Positions 55,001 through 63,223 are shown, counted from the stretch's first letter. The stretch is DNA of 64,000 bases from Verrucomicrobiia bacterium (GCA_030425385.1 JAUIAH010000038.1:1-64000), one strand, 5' to 3'. Numbers and translations: made by a program. Notes: generated from the letters alone by a model not told the origin.

Positions 55001-55204
55001 TCAGACGCAGCCATTCTTGTTGTTGAGAAAGCGTCAGACGGCACCGTGCGCTTACAGCTTCCGCAAGGAGTGACCACAATTGAATACTCCACGGATTTGT
55101 CCCAATGGCAGGTGATCACGACCGACGCAGAGTCGATATTCACAGAAGTGGATGCCGAACGTTTGCTGAGATCGACGGGCTACTACCGGGCGATCCTGCC
55201 CTGA
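52007..55204 (+). CDS. exported CotH-type protein kinase-like protein with lamin-tail and chitobiase-type domains
   Basis: A 1065-residue protein with a signal peptide (about 1-20). Order: lamin-tail domain (~32-170, IHELDAVGG, EDWFEIWNRSDASVSLAGWSVT); a chitobiase C-terminal-like domain (~180-270, VTIRFTVDGNEPSAG); a CotH kinase-like domain (~320-640, GVRIRGGFSRTGANPKHSFRMFF, RNTFLREVFARDSQ, LNGQYWGLYMSQER, FFAHDTEHSM); a second chitobiase-like segment (~765-830, YYTLDGSDPRMPDGS); and a second lamin-tail domain (~835-980). CotH proteins are atypical kinases that phosphorylate secreted proteins. It overlaps the fusion gene by 4 nt and ends the operon, 12 nt from the convergent aguB. Confidence 0.9.
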   Translation: MKAHATLTLLLIASLASVHSSDEPGPTATDGPLIIHELDAVGGLEVMDDDGDEEDWFEIWNRSDASVSLAGWSVTEGEDVVDAWPFPEMEIAAGGYLLVYASGKDRRDLAAPLHTDFKLGAEGEPLRLIRPDGSVSHGFDPAYPAQREGYSYGLTGEGTYRYFSRATPGEANDARGECFIDDLVISVAHGFYEDAFEVEITCPTPEVTIRFTVDGNEPSAGTLFGGAKGEVYEGPITIDGTTVLRAQATRSGWNASHVATQTYIFLEDVVGQSPNGETPEGWPDGSVNGQVFDFGLDPEVVNDPAYADQLIPALRAIPTMSLVMDQEDLTDRGDGIYVNANQDGRDWERPGSLELLNPDGSEGFQINAGVRIRGGFSRTGANPKHSFRMFFRDEYGENALRYPLFGDEGVDEFKKFDFRTAQNYAWSLQSSNDASRNTFLREVFARDSQRALGKPYTRSRYYHLYLNGQYWGLYMSQERAEADYAESYFEGEQENYDVIKVEAGPYTVYATAGSIDAFYELHELVSGDLTDADFYALQGKNPQGEDDPSLPKHIDVENLIDYMLIIFYVGSFDAPLAGTDRANNFYAIRDREERDGWRFFAHDTEHSMLRPAENRMGPYPAGRSRQHFNPQYLHQQLMQSDAYRLLFADHVRREFFHDGVFTTESALKRWRARQAQIDLAIIAESARWGDQHERVPYTKEDWLTELEWVEDVFFDGRTETVYAQMEDVGLTGDLQTPEFRPDGGVIDDPSTFTFSLQVGTLFKPQPGDIYYTLDGSDPRMPDGSVSDRAMLYERSQKVPLDGSAIVKTRLLNEGSWSPLNAVTYTHGALATAENLVISEIMYHPAAVGEGSIAGSESAFEYLELWNPSDMAVDLTGATFANGLNFAFPATGLDAGQRGVLVSDANAFAERYGTNFLILGEFGGDMGSQLSNSGERLAIHNIHGEVVVDFRYSDDGDWPTLADGDGASLQLIGEDPADPSAWVARTDPLGVAGLVDPQPSDAAILVVEKASDGTVRLQLPQGVTTIEYSTDLSQWQVITTDAESIFTEVDAERLLRSTGYYRAILP

Positions 55205-55216
55205 GCGGAGGCCAAG

Positions 55217-56086
55217 TCAGCGGCCCCAGCGTTCTTGCAAAGGGCCAAAGCTATCGATGCGACGATCACGGAAGAACGGCCAGATGCGCCGAAAGTCCTC
55301 TTGCTCTGTGAGATCACAGGACGCGATAAGTACCTCTTCCTGGTCGGTGCTCGCTTCGGCTAGCACTTCACCATAGGGATTGGCGACGAAGGAACGCCCC
55401 CAGAATAGGGTGTCGCCTTCTTGACCAATGCGATTGATTGCTGCCACATGGCAGCCATTGGCTACGGCATGTCCCCGCTGCACGGTTTGCCAGGCATGGT
55501 GCTGAGCGGGACCAAGGGTGTCGCGTTCTTCTAACAACCATCCAATAGCAGTCGGATAGAAGAGAATATCTGCGCCTTGCAAGGCGGTGAGTCGAGCCGC
55601 TTCAGGGTACCACTGATCCCAGCAAATAAGGACGCCAATGGTCCCAAAGGCAGTCTCCCAGGCGCGGTAGCCGAGGTCGCCCGGGGTGAAGTAGAATTTC
55701 TCGTGAAACCCCGGATCCTCTGGGATATGCATCTTGCGATACTTGCCTAGCACCGTGCCATCAGCATCAATGATAGCAGCCGTGTTGTGATAGAGACCGA
55801 CAGCCCGCTTCTCGAATAGTGGGAGAACGAGAACCACACCTAGGGCCTTGGCAATCTCGGCGAACCGCGCAGTCGTTGGGCCAGGAATAGGCTCTGTGAG
55901 GTCGAAATGCGCTGGGTCCTCGCGCTGACAGAAATACAAGGTCGTGCAGAGTTCCTGCAGACAAATGACCTGGGCACCTTGGCTCGCCGCCTGGCGGATC
56001 ATGCGCTCAGCCGTGTCTGCATTGGCTGCGGTGCTTTCAACGGCGGCATACTGTGGCAGGCCTAGGGTGACCGTCTTTGCGCTCAT
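55217..56086 (-). CDS. aguB: N-carbamoylputrescine amidase
   Basis: A 289-residue cytoplasmic nitrilase-superfamily enzyme converting N-carbamoylputrescine to putrescine, CO2 and ammonia. The Glu-Lys-Cys triad is E45 (in CLQELCTTLYFCQ), K118 (in YRKMHIPEDPGFHEKFYFTPGD) and C155 (in LICWDQWYPEAARL); these blocks are diagnostic for AguB. Its usual partner, agmatine deiminase (aguA), is not in the window. It is the last of three minus-strand genes joined by 4-nt overlaps (flavin reductase, MazG-like, aguB), so polyamine synthesis shares a transcript with redox and nucleotide-housekeeping functions. Confidence 0.93.
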   Translation of the reverse strand: MSAKTVTLGLPQYAAVESTAANADTAERMIRQAASQGAQVICLQELCTTLYFCQREDPAHFDLTEPIPGPTTARFAEIAKALGVVLVLPLFEKRAVGLYHNTAAIIDADGTVLGKYRKMHIPEDPGFHEKFYFTPGDLGYRAWETAFGTIGVLICWDQWYPEAARLTALQGADILFYPTAIGWLLEERDTLGPAQHHAWQTVQRGHAVANGCHVAAINRIGQEGDTLFWGRSFVANPYGEVLAEASTDQEEVLIASCDLTEQEDFRRIWPFFRDRRIDSFGPLQERWGR

Positions 56087-56442
56087 AGCTCCGTGTATTT
56101 CTGGTGAGATCCTCGAGCCTTGGCGACAGGATACTTCTCCGCATTCTTGGCCATCTTGTCCTCCATGGCTTCTAACAAAGGCATGTCGAGATTGTCCGCC
56201 AATTCGAAGAGATACATGGCAATGTCCGCGAGTTCATCGCGGATGGCTTCGCGATGCGTTCGTGTCCGATCCTCACATTCTTCTGGTGTCTTCCAGAGGA
56301 AATGCTCCATCAGCTCGGAGGCCTCAATGGAGAGTGCCGCTGCCAATTCCTTGGGATTGTGAAAGGGCATCCAATCGCGCTCATCACGGAAGGCGCGAAT
56401 CTTGGCCGTCATGGCATCAATGGTCATGGCCGTGTCGCTCAA
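56083..56442 (-). CDS. MazG-like nucleotide pyrophosphohydrolase
   Basis: A 119-residue all-helical protein with the MazG/RS21-C6 metal motif: EASELMEHFLW (residues near 41-51) then DELADIAMYLFELADNLDM (~69-87), the EExxE-type and ExxD-type sites. The small-size branch removes pyrophosphate from damaged or excess dNTPs (dCTPase-like). It overlaps aguB and the flavin reductase gene by 4 nt each. The ATG at 56442 is set by the overlap. Confidence 0.9.
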   Translation of the reverse strand: MSDTAMTIDAMTAKIRAFRDERDWMPFHNPKELAAALSIEASELMEHFLWKTPEECEDRTRTHREAIRDELADIAMYLFELADNLDMPLLEAMEDKMAKNAEKYPVAKARGSHQKYTEL

Positions 56443-56918
56443 TAATTGAAGCCGTTGCGCCGAATCCGAATCATCGGCTCCAGGTCATCATCCATGAGTT
56501 CACCATCAATGATCTCAAAGAGATACACGTGATGATCGCCAGCTGGCATTTCTTCTCGGAAATCGCCCACCAGAAATCCCAAAGCACGTGCTAATTGAGG
56601 CAACCCTGAGGCGTGATCAACCACCTGGGTCTCAGCAAAGGGATCCTCGTTGTTAGGATTCGCGAAGGGACCGATGAGGTTCTGGTTCTCGGTGCTGAGG
56701 ATGTTGAGACCAATCCGGCGATCGTCCCCAAAGGTGAATGCCTGCACGAGACGTCTGTCAGGGCTCATGGCCACGGTCACCATTGGGGGGCTGAACGCTG
56801 CCTGTTCCACAAAGCTGCAGAGCATGCCCAGCGGGCTCCCGTCTTCGTCACGAGCCGTGGCAATATAGAGTCCGCTAGGAATGCGGCCCAGTGCGGGCCC
56901 AATGCGTTCTTTGTCCAT
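56439..56918 (-). CDS. flavin reductase-like FMN-binding protein
   Basis: A 159-residue single-domain flavin-reductase-like protein: RIPSGLYIATARDEDG, MLCSFVEQAAFSPPMVTVAMSPD and IGLNILSTENQNLIGPFA are typical FMN-binding blocks. Its job may be supplying reduced flavin or an unrelated NAD(P)H-flavin redox step; the partner is unknown. It opens the three-gene overlapping unit with the MazG-like gene and aguB. An 86-nt gap with an inverted repeat lies just upstream. Confidence 0.85.
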   Translation of the reverse strand: MDKERIGPALGRIPSGLYIATARDEDGSPLGMLCSFVEQAAFSPPMVTVAMSPDRRLVQAFTFGDDRRIGLNILSTENQNLIGPFANPNNEDPFAETQVVDHASGLPQLARALGFLVGDFREEMPAGDHHVYLFEIIDGELMDDDLEPMIRIRRNGFNY

Positions 56919-56923
56919 GCCTT

Positions 56924-56988
56924 TGCCTCGCGCCGGACATCATGCCTGTCAAGGCAGGTGGATGGTGCTGCCCGCGAGCAGCGAGGCA
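56924..56988. repeat. nested inverted repeat in the flavin reductase leader
   Basis: TGCCTCGC at 56924-56931 pairs perfectly with GCGAGGCA at 56981-56988. Inside lies a second hairpin, TGCCT at 56943-56947 with AGGCA at 56952-56956. There is no T-run on the minus strand after the outer stem, so it is not a typical terminator. It could fold in the 5' leader of the flavin reductase mRNA or be a protein site. Confidence 0.45.
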
Positions 56989-57004
56989 GGTGAGCGGCGC
57001 GAGC

Positions 57005-57835
57005 CTACTCGGTCACCGTCGACACGCGATAGAACATCGCGGTGCCTTCCGGCTGGGTCACGGCAGTGGCCACGCCGTTCTGGGTGTAGTCCACTTTGAC
57101 AGGTACGTTCTCCCAATGAAGGAGATCAGCACTCTTCTGAAGTTGCCCGACGGGCTGGGCCCCTTCCAGTAGAGGCCAGGTCAGCGAGAGCGCGCCGTTG
57201 GCTAGCGTGGAGATGGAAAGGTGCGCTTGCGCCGTTTCCAGGACGGCCTCGGCGATGAAGCGCTGAGCCATGAGTTGGTCGATGGAGATGGCCCCTTGGG
57301 GATTGTAGCGGTTGCCCACACGAGCAGCTGAAATACTCAGATTGATCGTGGAAGCATTGGAAGTTGGTGTGTACCACGCGGTGGTACTGCCAGGGAGAAC
57401 TTGATTGGTGCGGAACTCACCATAGGGGATGGCTCCGGAAGGACGCTTTTCCAAGTCAGCCTCAGTCAGCGTGGGGAACCAACGGATGAGAAGAGGATCA
57501 CCCGCATCGAAGCGCGCCAAGCCGTTCTCTGCATCATTGAAATTGGCATGAACGGACGCGGTGTAAGATCCCTTGTTAAGCGCACCGCCCGCATCCGAAG
57601 CGCGGAACGTTCCCAAGATCACGTCGTCTGAAGCCGGATCCACGTAGCCGCTTGCGGAGGGCTCCGAGAATTGATCGTCTTCCGTGCTCGCGACGAGCAT
57701 GATGAGTGATCCGTTAGGAATCCCTTGCACCCCCTGCTCGTCTGCCAACCAATCGCCCGCCAAATTGAACGTGACGGCGGAAGCCATGCCGGCCAAGGCG
57801 TGGAAAGATAGGAGACTGAGGAGAGGGCGTTTCAT
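57005..57835 (-). CDS. exported protein paralogous to the adjacent PEP-CTERM protein
   Basis: A 276-residue protein with a signal peptide (MKRPLLSLLSFHALAGMASA). Residues ~40-70 (GSLIMLVAS, then DDVILGTF and a downstream SYTASV) align in order with the neighbouring protein at 57902-58585 (SLVLLVVD, DDIVLGTTA), as does a central DADDP-like segment, so the two are paralogues. Instead of a PEP-CTERM tail it ends with a ~75-residue segment (LSLTWPLLEGAQ to AMFYRVSTVTE) common as a C-terminal appendage in Verrucomicrobiota exported proteins. Function unknown. The ATG at 57835 is used; a TTG six nt upstream is possible. Confidence 0.7.
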   Translation of the reverse strand: MKRPLLSLLSFHALAGMASAVTFNLAGDWLADEQGVQGIPNGSLIMLVASTEDDQFSEPSASGYVDPASDDVILGTFRASDAGGALNKGSYTASVHANFNDAENGLARFDAGDPLLIRWFPTLTEADLEKRPSGAIPYGEFRTNQVLPGSTTAWYTPTSNASTINLSISAARVGNRYNPQGAISIDQLMAQRFIAEAVLETAQAHLSISTLANGALSLTWPLLEGAQPVGQLQKSADLLHWENVPVKVDYTQNGVATAVTQPEGTAMFYRVSTVTE

Positions 57836-57901
57836 GCTCAAAGAATGGGCTGGTGAATGGATACTTGTCAGATTGGGAGTGAGAAGGCGAGTGCGAAACC
57901 G

Positions 57902-58585
57902 TTAAGACCGCCGCCGGCGGAAGCAAAGAAAGCCGGAACCCAAGAGGGCGAGGATGGCCGAAGAGGGCTCGGGAATCATCACGCCTCCAGTGGAGAACTG
58001 GGCTTGCAAGACCGAACCATCAAGATCGGAGGCATTGCTCGTGAGAGTGGAAGTCAAGGCACGGAGATCCACCGTTTGACCTTCGGAAGGGATCACCCAT
58101 TCGACGTCGACCGTGGAGCTGGTCGTGTTGTAGGCTCCAAAAGTGGTGTCGCCCGGCTGTAAGCTGCCGTCTCCAAGATAGGTCGCCTCGGTGATGTCAG
58201 GAAACCAGAACATGGCCACGGGATCGTCGGCATCAATGGTAGGCCCGCCATCGAAGAGAGTCGTGCCGAGTGTGATGTCGTTCCGAACAATTTGGTCAGA
58301 CGCGAGTGCGAGAGAACCCAGAGACTGCGTGGCCGTCGTCCCTAACACGATATCATCAGAACCGGGCGTGAACGATGATTGGTCTGGATGCATGACACCG
58401 TCTCCATTGAGATCGACGACTAGCAGAACCAGTGAGTCACTGTCGAGGTTGGCACCGTTGGTATCGGTCAGGGCACCAGCGCTAAGCTGGAGGCTGAATC
58501 CCGCGTGGGCAGATGCCGCGAGGGAAACACAGAGTCCGGCGATCGCCAGCGCTTTGCGAAGGGTGGGGGATGTCATCATGATCAT
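57902..58585 (-). CDS. exported PEP-CTERM protein of unknown function
   Basis: A 227-residue protein: signal peptide (to about residue 28), a beta-rich domain (~30-200), then a textbook PEP-CTERM sorting signal: PEP at ~206-208, a hydrophobic helix and a final FRRRRS. Such tails are processed by exosortase and go with biofilm or exopolysaccharide systems; no exosortase is in this window. Its core matches the paralogue downstream at 57005-57835. Several Met codons cluster at the start (MIMM); the first is used and the exact one is uncertain. Confidence 0.85.
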   Translation of the reverse strand: MIMMTSPTLRKALAIAGLCVSLAASAHAGFSLQLSAGALTDTNGANLDSDSLVLLVVDLNGDGVMHPDQSSFTPGSDDIVLGTTATQSLGSLALASDQIVRNDITLGTTLFDGGPTIDADDPVAMFWFPDITEATYLGDGSLQPGDTTFGAYNTTSSTVDVEWVIPSEGQTVDLRALTSTLTSNASDLDGSVLQAQFSTGGVMIPEPSSAILALLGSGFLCFRRRRS

Positions 58586-58612
58586 GGAGTGGAGATTGAT
58601 GATTGAGTTAGG

Positions 58613-59674
58613 TTATTGGGTCGGATCTTCGTGATTCCAGTAGATACGCTCTTCTGAGACGCCGCCGTTGCCGGACTTGCGGATCACCACGCCACTACCG
58701 GGAGTGAAGATGATGTCATCGCCAGCATCGTAGGAAGCGTCCTGATCCAAGCGACGCCACGCTCCGTCCCAGCGATAGTAGGTGTATTTGGCAGACTTAT
58801 TCACGGCCGCTTCCGTGTCGTCGTAGACTAACAGTTCATCGGTGCGCAATACGGGAAGGGTGGAAGGCTTGAAGACCGCGTCATCATCGAGCCCAGCGTC
58901 ACGGAGCTTGACGGGTACTGGGCGGATCAAGGAAACGGGGTTGTCCTGTTTGCCATTGCCAGCCGGAACACGGATAGGTACGGCCTGCGTGTCAGAAGGC
59001 ACGACTCCGACGAAGACGGCCGACGTGGCCGCTTCCTTGTTGCGGACGACGAGATGCCGATGGGGCGGAATGACTTCTGTGCCCGCATCACCGTTCACAT
59101 CGGAAATGTCTTTCCAACTATCAGAATAATAAAAGGTCTTCACGGAAGCGAGGTTGATCCCCGCGGATTGCGCGTCTTGCACGAGCAACTCCGTCTCTCG
59201 GCTGAAAGGATTGCTCGAGGCGGCCACTCCGCTGCCTTCCGGAAACGCCGTCTTCAGGTTCCAGTGAGGCAATAATTTGATCCGGTCCCCGGCACCCACG
59301 CCGTCCAGATCGTCAGGGCCCAGCTCGATGGTGAGCGTGTTCGCACCATTCGCCGTCACATCATAGGCACGGCCCATGTGCGATCCCGAGAGGAAGAGCA
59401 CATAGAACGCGTCATCCTGGGTGCCCGGATTCTGTTGAAACTCATTCGTCGTCCACGCGGGGCTTCCCTGGACCGTGAGCACATTGTCGGCCACGCTCAG
59501 CAAGGGGCCAATGAACACGGCCTGCCGTTCCAGGGGAATCGAAATGCGGGTGTCCGAGTTGGCAGGGCAGTCCTTCCGGATGAATCCGATGGGAGGCGTC
59601 GAACTGGTAGTCTGAGCCACCAGAGAACTTGTGCCCAGCAGACTGGCGATGGCGTACGGAATGGCGCGTTTCAT
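58613..59674 (-). CDS. exported TIGR02597-type protein
   Basis: A 353-residue protein with a signal peptide (MKRAIPYAIASLLGTSSLVAQ). The pattern IGFIRKDCPANSDTRISIPLE, YVLFLSGSHMGRAYDVTANG, GAGDRIKLLPHWNLKTAFPEGSG, RVPAGNGKQDNPVSLIRPVPVKL and SGVVIRKSGNGG matches the TIGR02597 family (exported, restricted mainly to Verrucomicrobiota, often near PEP-CTERM proteins), as I recall it. Function unknown. Its order of blocks recurs at the C-terminus of the giant di-heme protein (5291-12454). Starting at the ATG at 59674 places the -10-like TATAAT about 17 nt upstream, so the mRNA may be nearly leaderless. Confidence 0.8.
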   Translation of the reverse strand: MKRAIPYAIASLLGTSSLVAQTTSSTPPIGFIRKDCPANSDTRISIPLERQAVFIGPLLSVADNVLTVQGSPAWTTNEFQQNPGTQDDAFYVLFLSGSHMGRAYDVTANGANTLTIELGPDDLDGVGAGDRIKLLPHWNLKTAFPEGSGVAASSNPFSRETELLVQDAQSAGINLASVKTFYYSDSWKDISDVNGDAGTEVIPPHRHLVVRNKEAATSAVFVGVVPSDTQAVPIRVPAGNGKQDNPVSLIRPVPVKLRDAGLDDDAVFKPSTLPVLRTDELLVYDDTEAAVNKSAKYTYYRWDGAWRRLDQDASYDAGDDIIFTPGSGVVIRKSGNGGVSEERIYWNHEDPTQ

Positions 59675-59690
59675 GACGTATCTTATATTG

Positions 59691-59719
59691 ATTATAAAAA
59701 CTTGGACTTTCAAATAAAA
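59691..59719 (-). promoter_or_regulatory. promoter-like element upstream of the TIGR02597-type gene
   Basis: On the minus strand a perfect TATAAT (59691-59696) lies in an AT-rich stretch ~17 nt before the start codon at 59674; the -35 position (about 59714-59719) is only AT-rich. Transcription would start within ~10 nt of the ATG, and no Shine-Dalgarno site is visible, suggesting a short or leaderless transcript. Confidence 0.4.
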
Positions 59720-59846
59720 TTCATAGAGAACACAAGTTCAAGCGAGCGTCCGTAGGGGAGCGCCCGAGGAGGCATCTCGACCTTTCCAATTCCTTGCGTC
59801 CTTGATTCTCAGTTTTACCAGCTACTGAGGATAGCTGACCAGAGTA

Positions 59847-62078
59847 TTACACGGAATCGACGGAATCTACCGATCGTTGCTCTGCACGGAATCGTCGAAT
59901 GTGCTGGCGAAACGCCTTCTCCTGGCTCCGCGAACGCGAGGCATTCTCATACTCCACGCCATAATGATACGCCTCGATCGGATCAAACTCGTTCGTAATG
60001 ATCCGATCGTGTTTCAGGCGCTCCAGACTCTCCCGGAGCGTTTCTCCAGGTGAGCGCGGGCGGTGGAGATCCGCGAGCAGCTCGCAAAGATCGCGGAAAT
60101 ATCCTGGTGGTTCTCGCGCTGCCGCCGCCAATCCGACGGCCTCTGAATCCGTCCGTGTCCGCCGCTGCCGCCAACGCCGGATGAGGTAGGAGAGCAGCAG
60201 ACCGGCGATGGCAACCCCCAAGACGATATCTAGATGCTGGATGATCCAGAGATTCTCCAGCCAGGCTTCCCAGTCCCATTCGGGAAAGAGGTCGCGATCC
60301 CGAGTCGGTGCTTCCTCCGCGATCTCTTCCTCTTCCGACCGGAGGAATCGGGAAAGGGGATTGCCCTCTTGCGTTCCGGTCGCCTGAGTCACCGGTGCCT
60401 GGGCCGGGCCAGAGCCAGCGGGGACGAGATCCAAGATGATCCAACCATGATTGCGGAGAAACACCTCTGTCCACGCATGAGCGTCTGCTTCGCGAAAGGT
60501 GTAGAGATCCTGTTTCGGATCGTAGACCCCACCCGCATAGCCATAGGCAACCCGCGAGGGCAGCTCAAGCGCCCGCAGCATGTGCGCCCCCGCTTGGGCG
60601 AAGAAATCACAGTAGCCGCGCTTCTCATGAAAGAGGAAGTTGGCTAAGGGATCCAGACCATCAGGATTCTCGATCGTCGTGCTGTAGGTGTAGTTTCCCT
60701 GAAACCATTGCCGCACGTAAGCGAGCTTCTGCTTCACGGAGGGATCATTCGCGAGGAGCTCCCTCAGCAGATAATTCTCCATGTCGCGAAAGGTCACGCC
60801 TTGTGCTCTTTCCAAGCAGTGTGCCGGCGCTTCACCCGGCTCTAACACCTGGTCACCCACCACCTCATCATAGAATAATGGCGCTGAGACAATGTCATAG
60901 ACCACGTCCCCGAATTGGCGATCAGAGAGGAAATCATCTCCCTGGCGGAAAACCGCGTCTCCCTTATACGCAATGACATTCGGCATGCCGATCAGTGCAC
61001 CACCGACCAGTTGGTGATAGAGATAGACCCGTTGCTGGATCACGCGTGCTGCGGGCACCTGATGAAAGGTGACCCACCCATCCACCTGCCCATCGGCGCG
61101 ATCTTCGATCCATGTCCCCTCGTAGGGAGCACGCGTCCACTGCTTGCCATCAAAGACGGAAAGCGTGTGCGCTCGCATGTAGAGAGGGCGCCCAGCCAAC
61201 CGCTGCGCCTCCACGGGATCGAGCAGTTGCAGATGGAAACGCGCCACCTCGCTGAGCTGAACGTCCGCCTGTTGCGGGAGAGTCCCTCGTCGCCACGGAG
61301 AGCCCCCCGGCGTATCGCTGTCCGAGGGATCGCCTTCGCCGGAAGCGGAATCCCGCTCCTGGCCCTCTTGCTGAGTATCTCGCCATCCTTGGCGATCATT
61401 TGCCCGCGTGCGCTCCTTTCCCTGCCACGAGGGAGGATCCATCGTGAGATTCAGAGAGGAAGCCACATCAAGCGCGCCATTGGCAAGCCAAGGAATCGGC
61501 AGACGAAAGAGCAAGAAAGTTGTTAGGAAGATGGTTAACAAGACCACCACGCGGCTGATCCAATCCGGCGCTGAAGGATTCTCCACCTGCCCAGCTTGAG
61601 ACAACCGGCTGCGCCGCCCCATTTCCCACAGGGCCAGACTCACGAGAATGAAAGCCGAGGCCATTACGATCGTAATGACCTGGGGGAGAGGAAAGAGTGA
61701 GGATCGCAGGAGCAGATAGACCAGAAGGATCGACCCATAGAACATCAGGGTGAACGGCCCCGTAGGCGCAAAGACACTCATAGTCCCTCCCTTCAGGAGC
61801 TGCACCCAGCAGATGAAATAGAGGGCCATCACCGCACTGATCAGCAACCCTTCTGGTGGTGATCCTGTCAGGGGAGTGCCAGCGAGAAAGATCCCAATGC
61901 CACCGATGGTGCTCAGCCACGCAGATGCGGCGCCTCCCAGGCGCCGGAACATGAGTGATAAAAGAAGGAGCACCACCGCCACGAGAATGGGGATCATGTT
62001 GCCTAACAAGAGCAACAAGCCGCCGCTGCCTAACAGAAGCAAGGCCGTGAGCGCAAGGGAAAGACGAGACGCGCTCAT
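59847..62078 (-). CDS. membrane transglutaminase-like protein (TgpA type)
   Basis: A 743-residue protein with about six N-terminal transmembrane helices (~10-200), a periplasmic region with a transglutaminase-like core (LFHEKRGYCDFFAQAGAHML, Cys near 490; DAHAWTEVF His; GWIILDLVPAG Asp), another helix (~590-615) and a cytoplasmic DUF4129-like tail. TgpA proteins are cysteine-type transglutaminases or proteases of the cell envelope, essential in Pseudomonas. The ATG at 62078 overlaps the DUF58 stop by 4 nt (ATGA); the frame is open 17 codons upstream but that start is not needed. Third gene of the MoxR-DUF58-transglutaminase operon. Confidence 0.9.
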   Translation of the reverse strand: MSASRLSLALTALLLLGSGGLLLLLGNMIPILVAVVLLLLSLMFRRLGGAASAWLSTIGGIGIFLAGTPLTGSPPEGLLISAVMALYFICWVQLLKGGTMSVFAPTGPFTLMFYGSILLVYLLLRSSLFPLPQVITIVMASAFILVSLALWEMGRRSRLSQAGQVENPSAPDWISRVVVLLTIFLTTFLLFRLPIPWLANGALDVASSLNLTMDPPSWQGKERTRANDRQGWRDTQQEGQERDSASGEGDPSDSDTPGGSPWRRGTLPQQADVQLSEVARFHLQLLDPVEAQRLAGRPLYMRAHTLSVFDGKQWTRAPYEGTWIEDRADGQVDGWVTFHQVPAARVIQQRVYLYHQLVGGALIGMPNVIAYKGDAVFRQGDDFLSDRQFGDVVYDIVSAPLFYDEVVGDQVLEPGEAPAHCLERAQGVTFRDMENYLLRELLANDPSVKQKLAYVRQWFQGNYTYSTTIENPDGLDPLANFLFHEKRGYCDFFAQAGAHMLRALELPSRVAYGYAGGVYDPKQDLYTFREADAHAWTEVFLRNHGWIILDLVPAGSGPAQAPVTQATGTQEGNPLSRFLRSEEEEIAEEAPTRDRDLFPEWDWEAWLENLWIIQHLDIVLGVAIAGLLLSYLIRRWRQRRTRTDSEAVGLAAAAREPPGYFRDLCELLADLHRPRSPGETLRESLERLKHDRIITNEFDPIEAYHYGVEYENASRSRSQEKAFRQHIRRFRAEQRSVDSVDSV

Positions 62079-63214
62079 GCGAGATTGAAGATTGGCCGGC
62101 GGATTTGCACGTCGTTGTTGTCCAGACAAGTGACGGGACGAGGCAGTGCCGGGAGTTTGGAAGACCAGAGCTTCACCGGTGTTTCGCTAAAGACAAAGAG
62201 CGCGTGATGCCCTGGCATTTGCTCAATGGTGCGCACCACCCGCTTCAGGGTCTTCTCTGGACGGTGCACGGCCCGCGCCAGAATGCCAAGCGGCACGCTG
62301 AGGTTGCGCGGATCCTGCACCCGCACCGTTTGCCAGTCATTGAAGGATGCCGTGAAATCGATCGGTACCTGCTTGCGCGCACAGAAATAAAGGAGTCCGG
62401 CGAGAAGTTCCAAGCTCGTCTCGAAGGCATCCGGCCAGATCAGGCTTTGCTGAGGGCAGTAAGAGTGAAAGACGATCGAGTATCGCTCCGGCATGGGCTG
62501 ATCAAACTCGCGGACGATCACCTGCTGTGCCCGTGCCGTGGCTGGCCAATGGATGCTTTTGATAGGGTCGCCCGGTTGGAATTCGCGCATCCCATGCAAG
62601 TCGCCAGACACATCCCGCGTCACCAGGCCTTCCGTTACTCCTTCCAGGTAGTCACTCTCATAATGATGCTCCAACCGCCGCGGAGTCACCGCTTTCGGAT
62701 AGACCGTGATCTCCGTCGCCACGCGCCGTCGTTGCGAGATCTGACAAAGTCCGAAAGGAAACAACGAGGTGATCGTGATCGAGGCATGCTTGAGCACCCC
62801 GCGCTTCACAAGCCGAGTCACAAAGGCCATGCGACAATGACCACCCGCCCGGATCCAATTCGCCAGCAATCCTCGATTCGCATACGGCAATAACGAATCT
62901 TCCATCTCCAGAGCAAAGCTATCCATCCACGGTTTCCGATTGGTCACCACCAATTCAATCCGGAAATCGGCCATCGCATGGGTCGCCGTCGGTGCCAAAC
63001 GCACGATATCGATTCCCCTCACATTCACCCAGCAAAGGAGCATGGAGAGCAATGTCAGGATCACACCAAAGAAGCCCAGTTGAGCCAGGACCTTCTCCTG
63101 CAGGACGCCTCCCGCGAAGAGCGCAAGAAGCGAAAGCGCCACCAGGACAATGCCACGGTTCGTCAAGCGCGGCCCCCGCTTCTCCCGTCCTCTCCTCGTG
63201 AAATGCGTCGCCAT
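62075..63214 (-). CDS. DUF58-family membrane protein
   Basis: A 379-residue protein: two transmembrane helices (~24-65), then a vWA-like DUF58 domain marked by GMREFQPGDPIKSIHWPATARAQQVIVREF. DUF58 proteins are partners of MoxR ATPases and transglutaminases in a conserved envelope-associated operon of unclear biochemical role. It starts 9 nt after the MoxR stop and overlaps the transglutaminase gene by 4 nt. The ATG at 63214 is well placed for the first helix. Confidence 0.92.
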   Translation of the reverse strand: MATHFTRRGREKRGPRLTNRGIVLVALSLLALFAGGVLQEKVLAQLGFFGVILTLLSMLLCWVNVRGIDIVRLAPTATHAMADFRIELVVTNRKPWMDSFALEMEDSLLPYANRGLLANWIRAGGHCRMAFVTRLVKRGVLKHASITITSLFPFGLCQISQRRRVATEITVYPKAVTPRRLEHHYESDYLEGVTEGLVTRDVSGDLHGMREFQPGDPIKSIHWPATARAQQVIVREFDQPMPERYSIVFHSYCPQQSLIWPDAFETSLELLAGLLYFCARKQVPIDFTASFNDWQTVRVQDPRNLSVPLGILARAVHRPEKTLKRVVRTIEQMPGHHALFVFSETPVKLWSSKLPALPRPVTCLDNNDVQIRRPIFNLA

Positions 63215-63223
63215 GCCCAGCGC

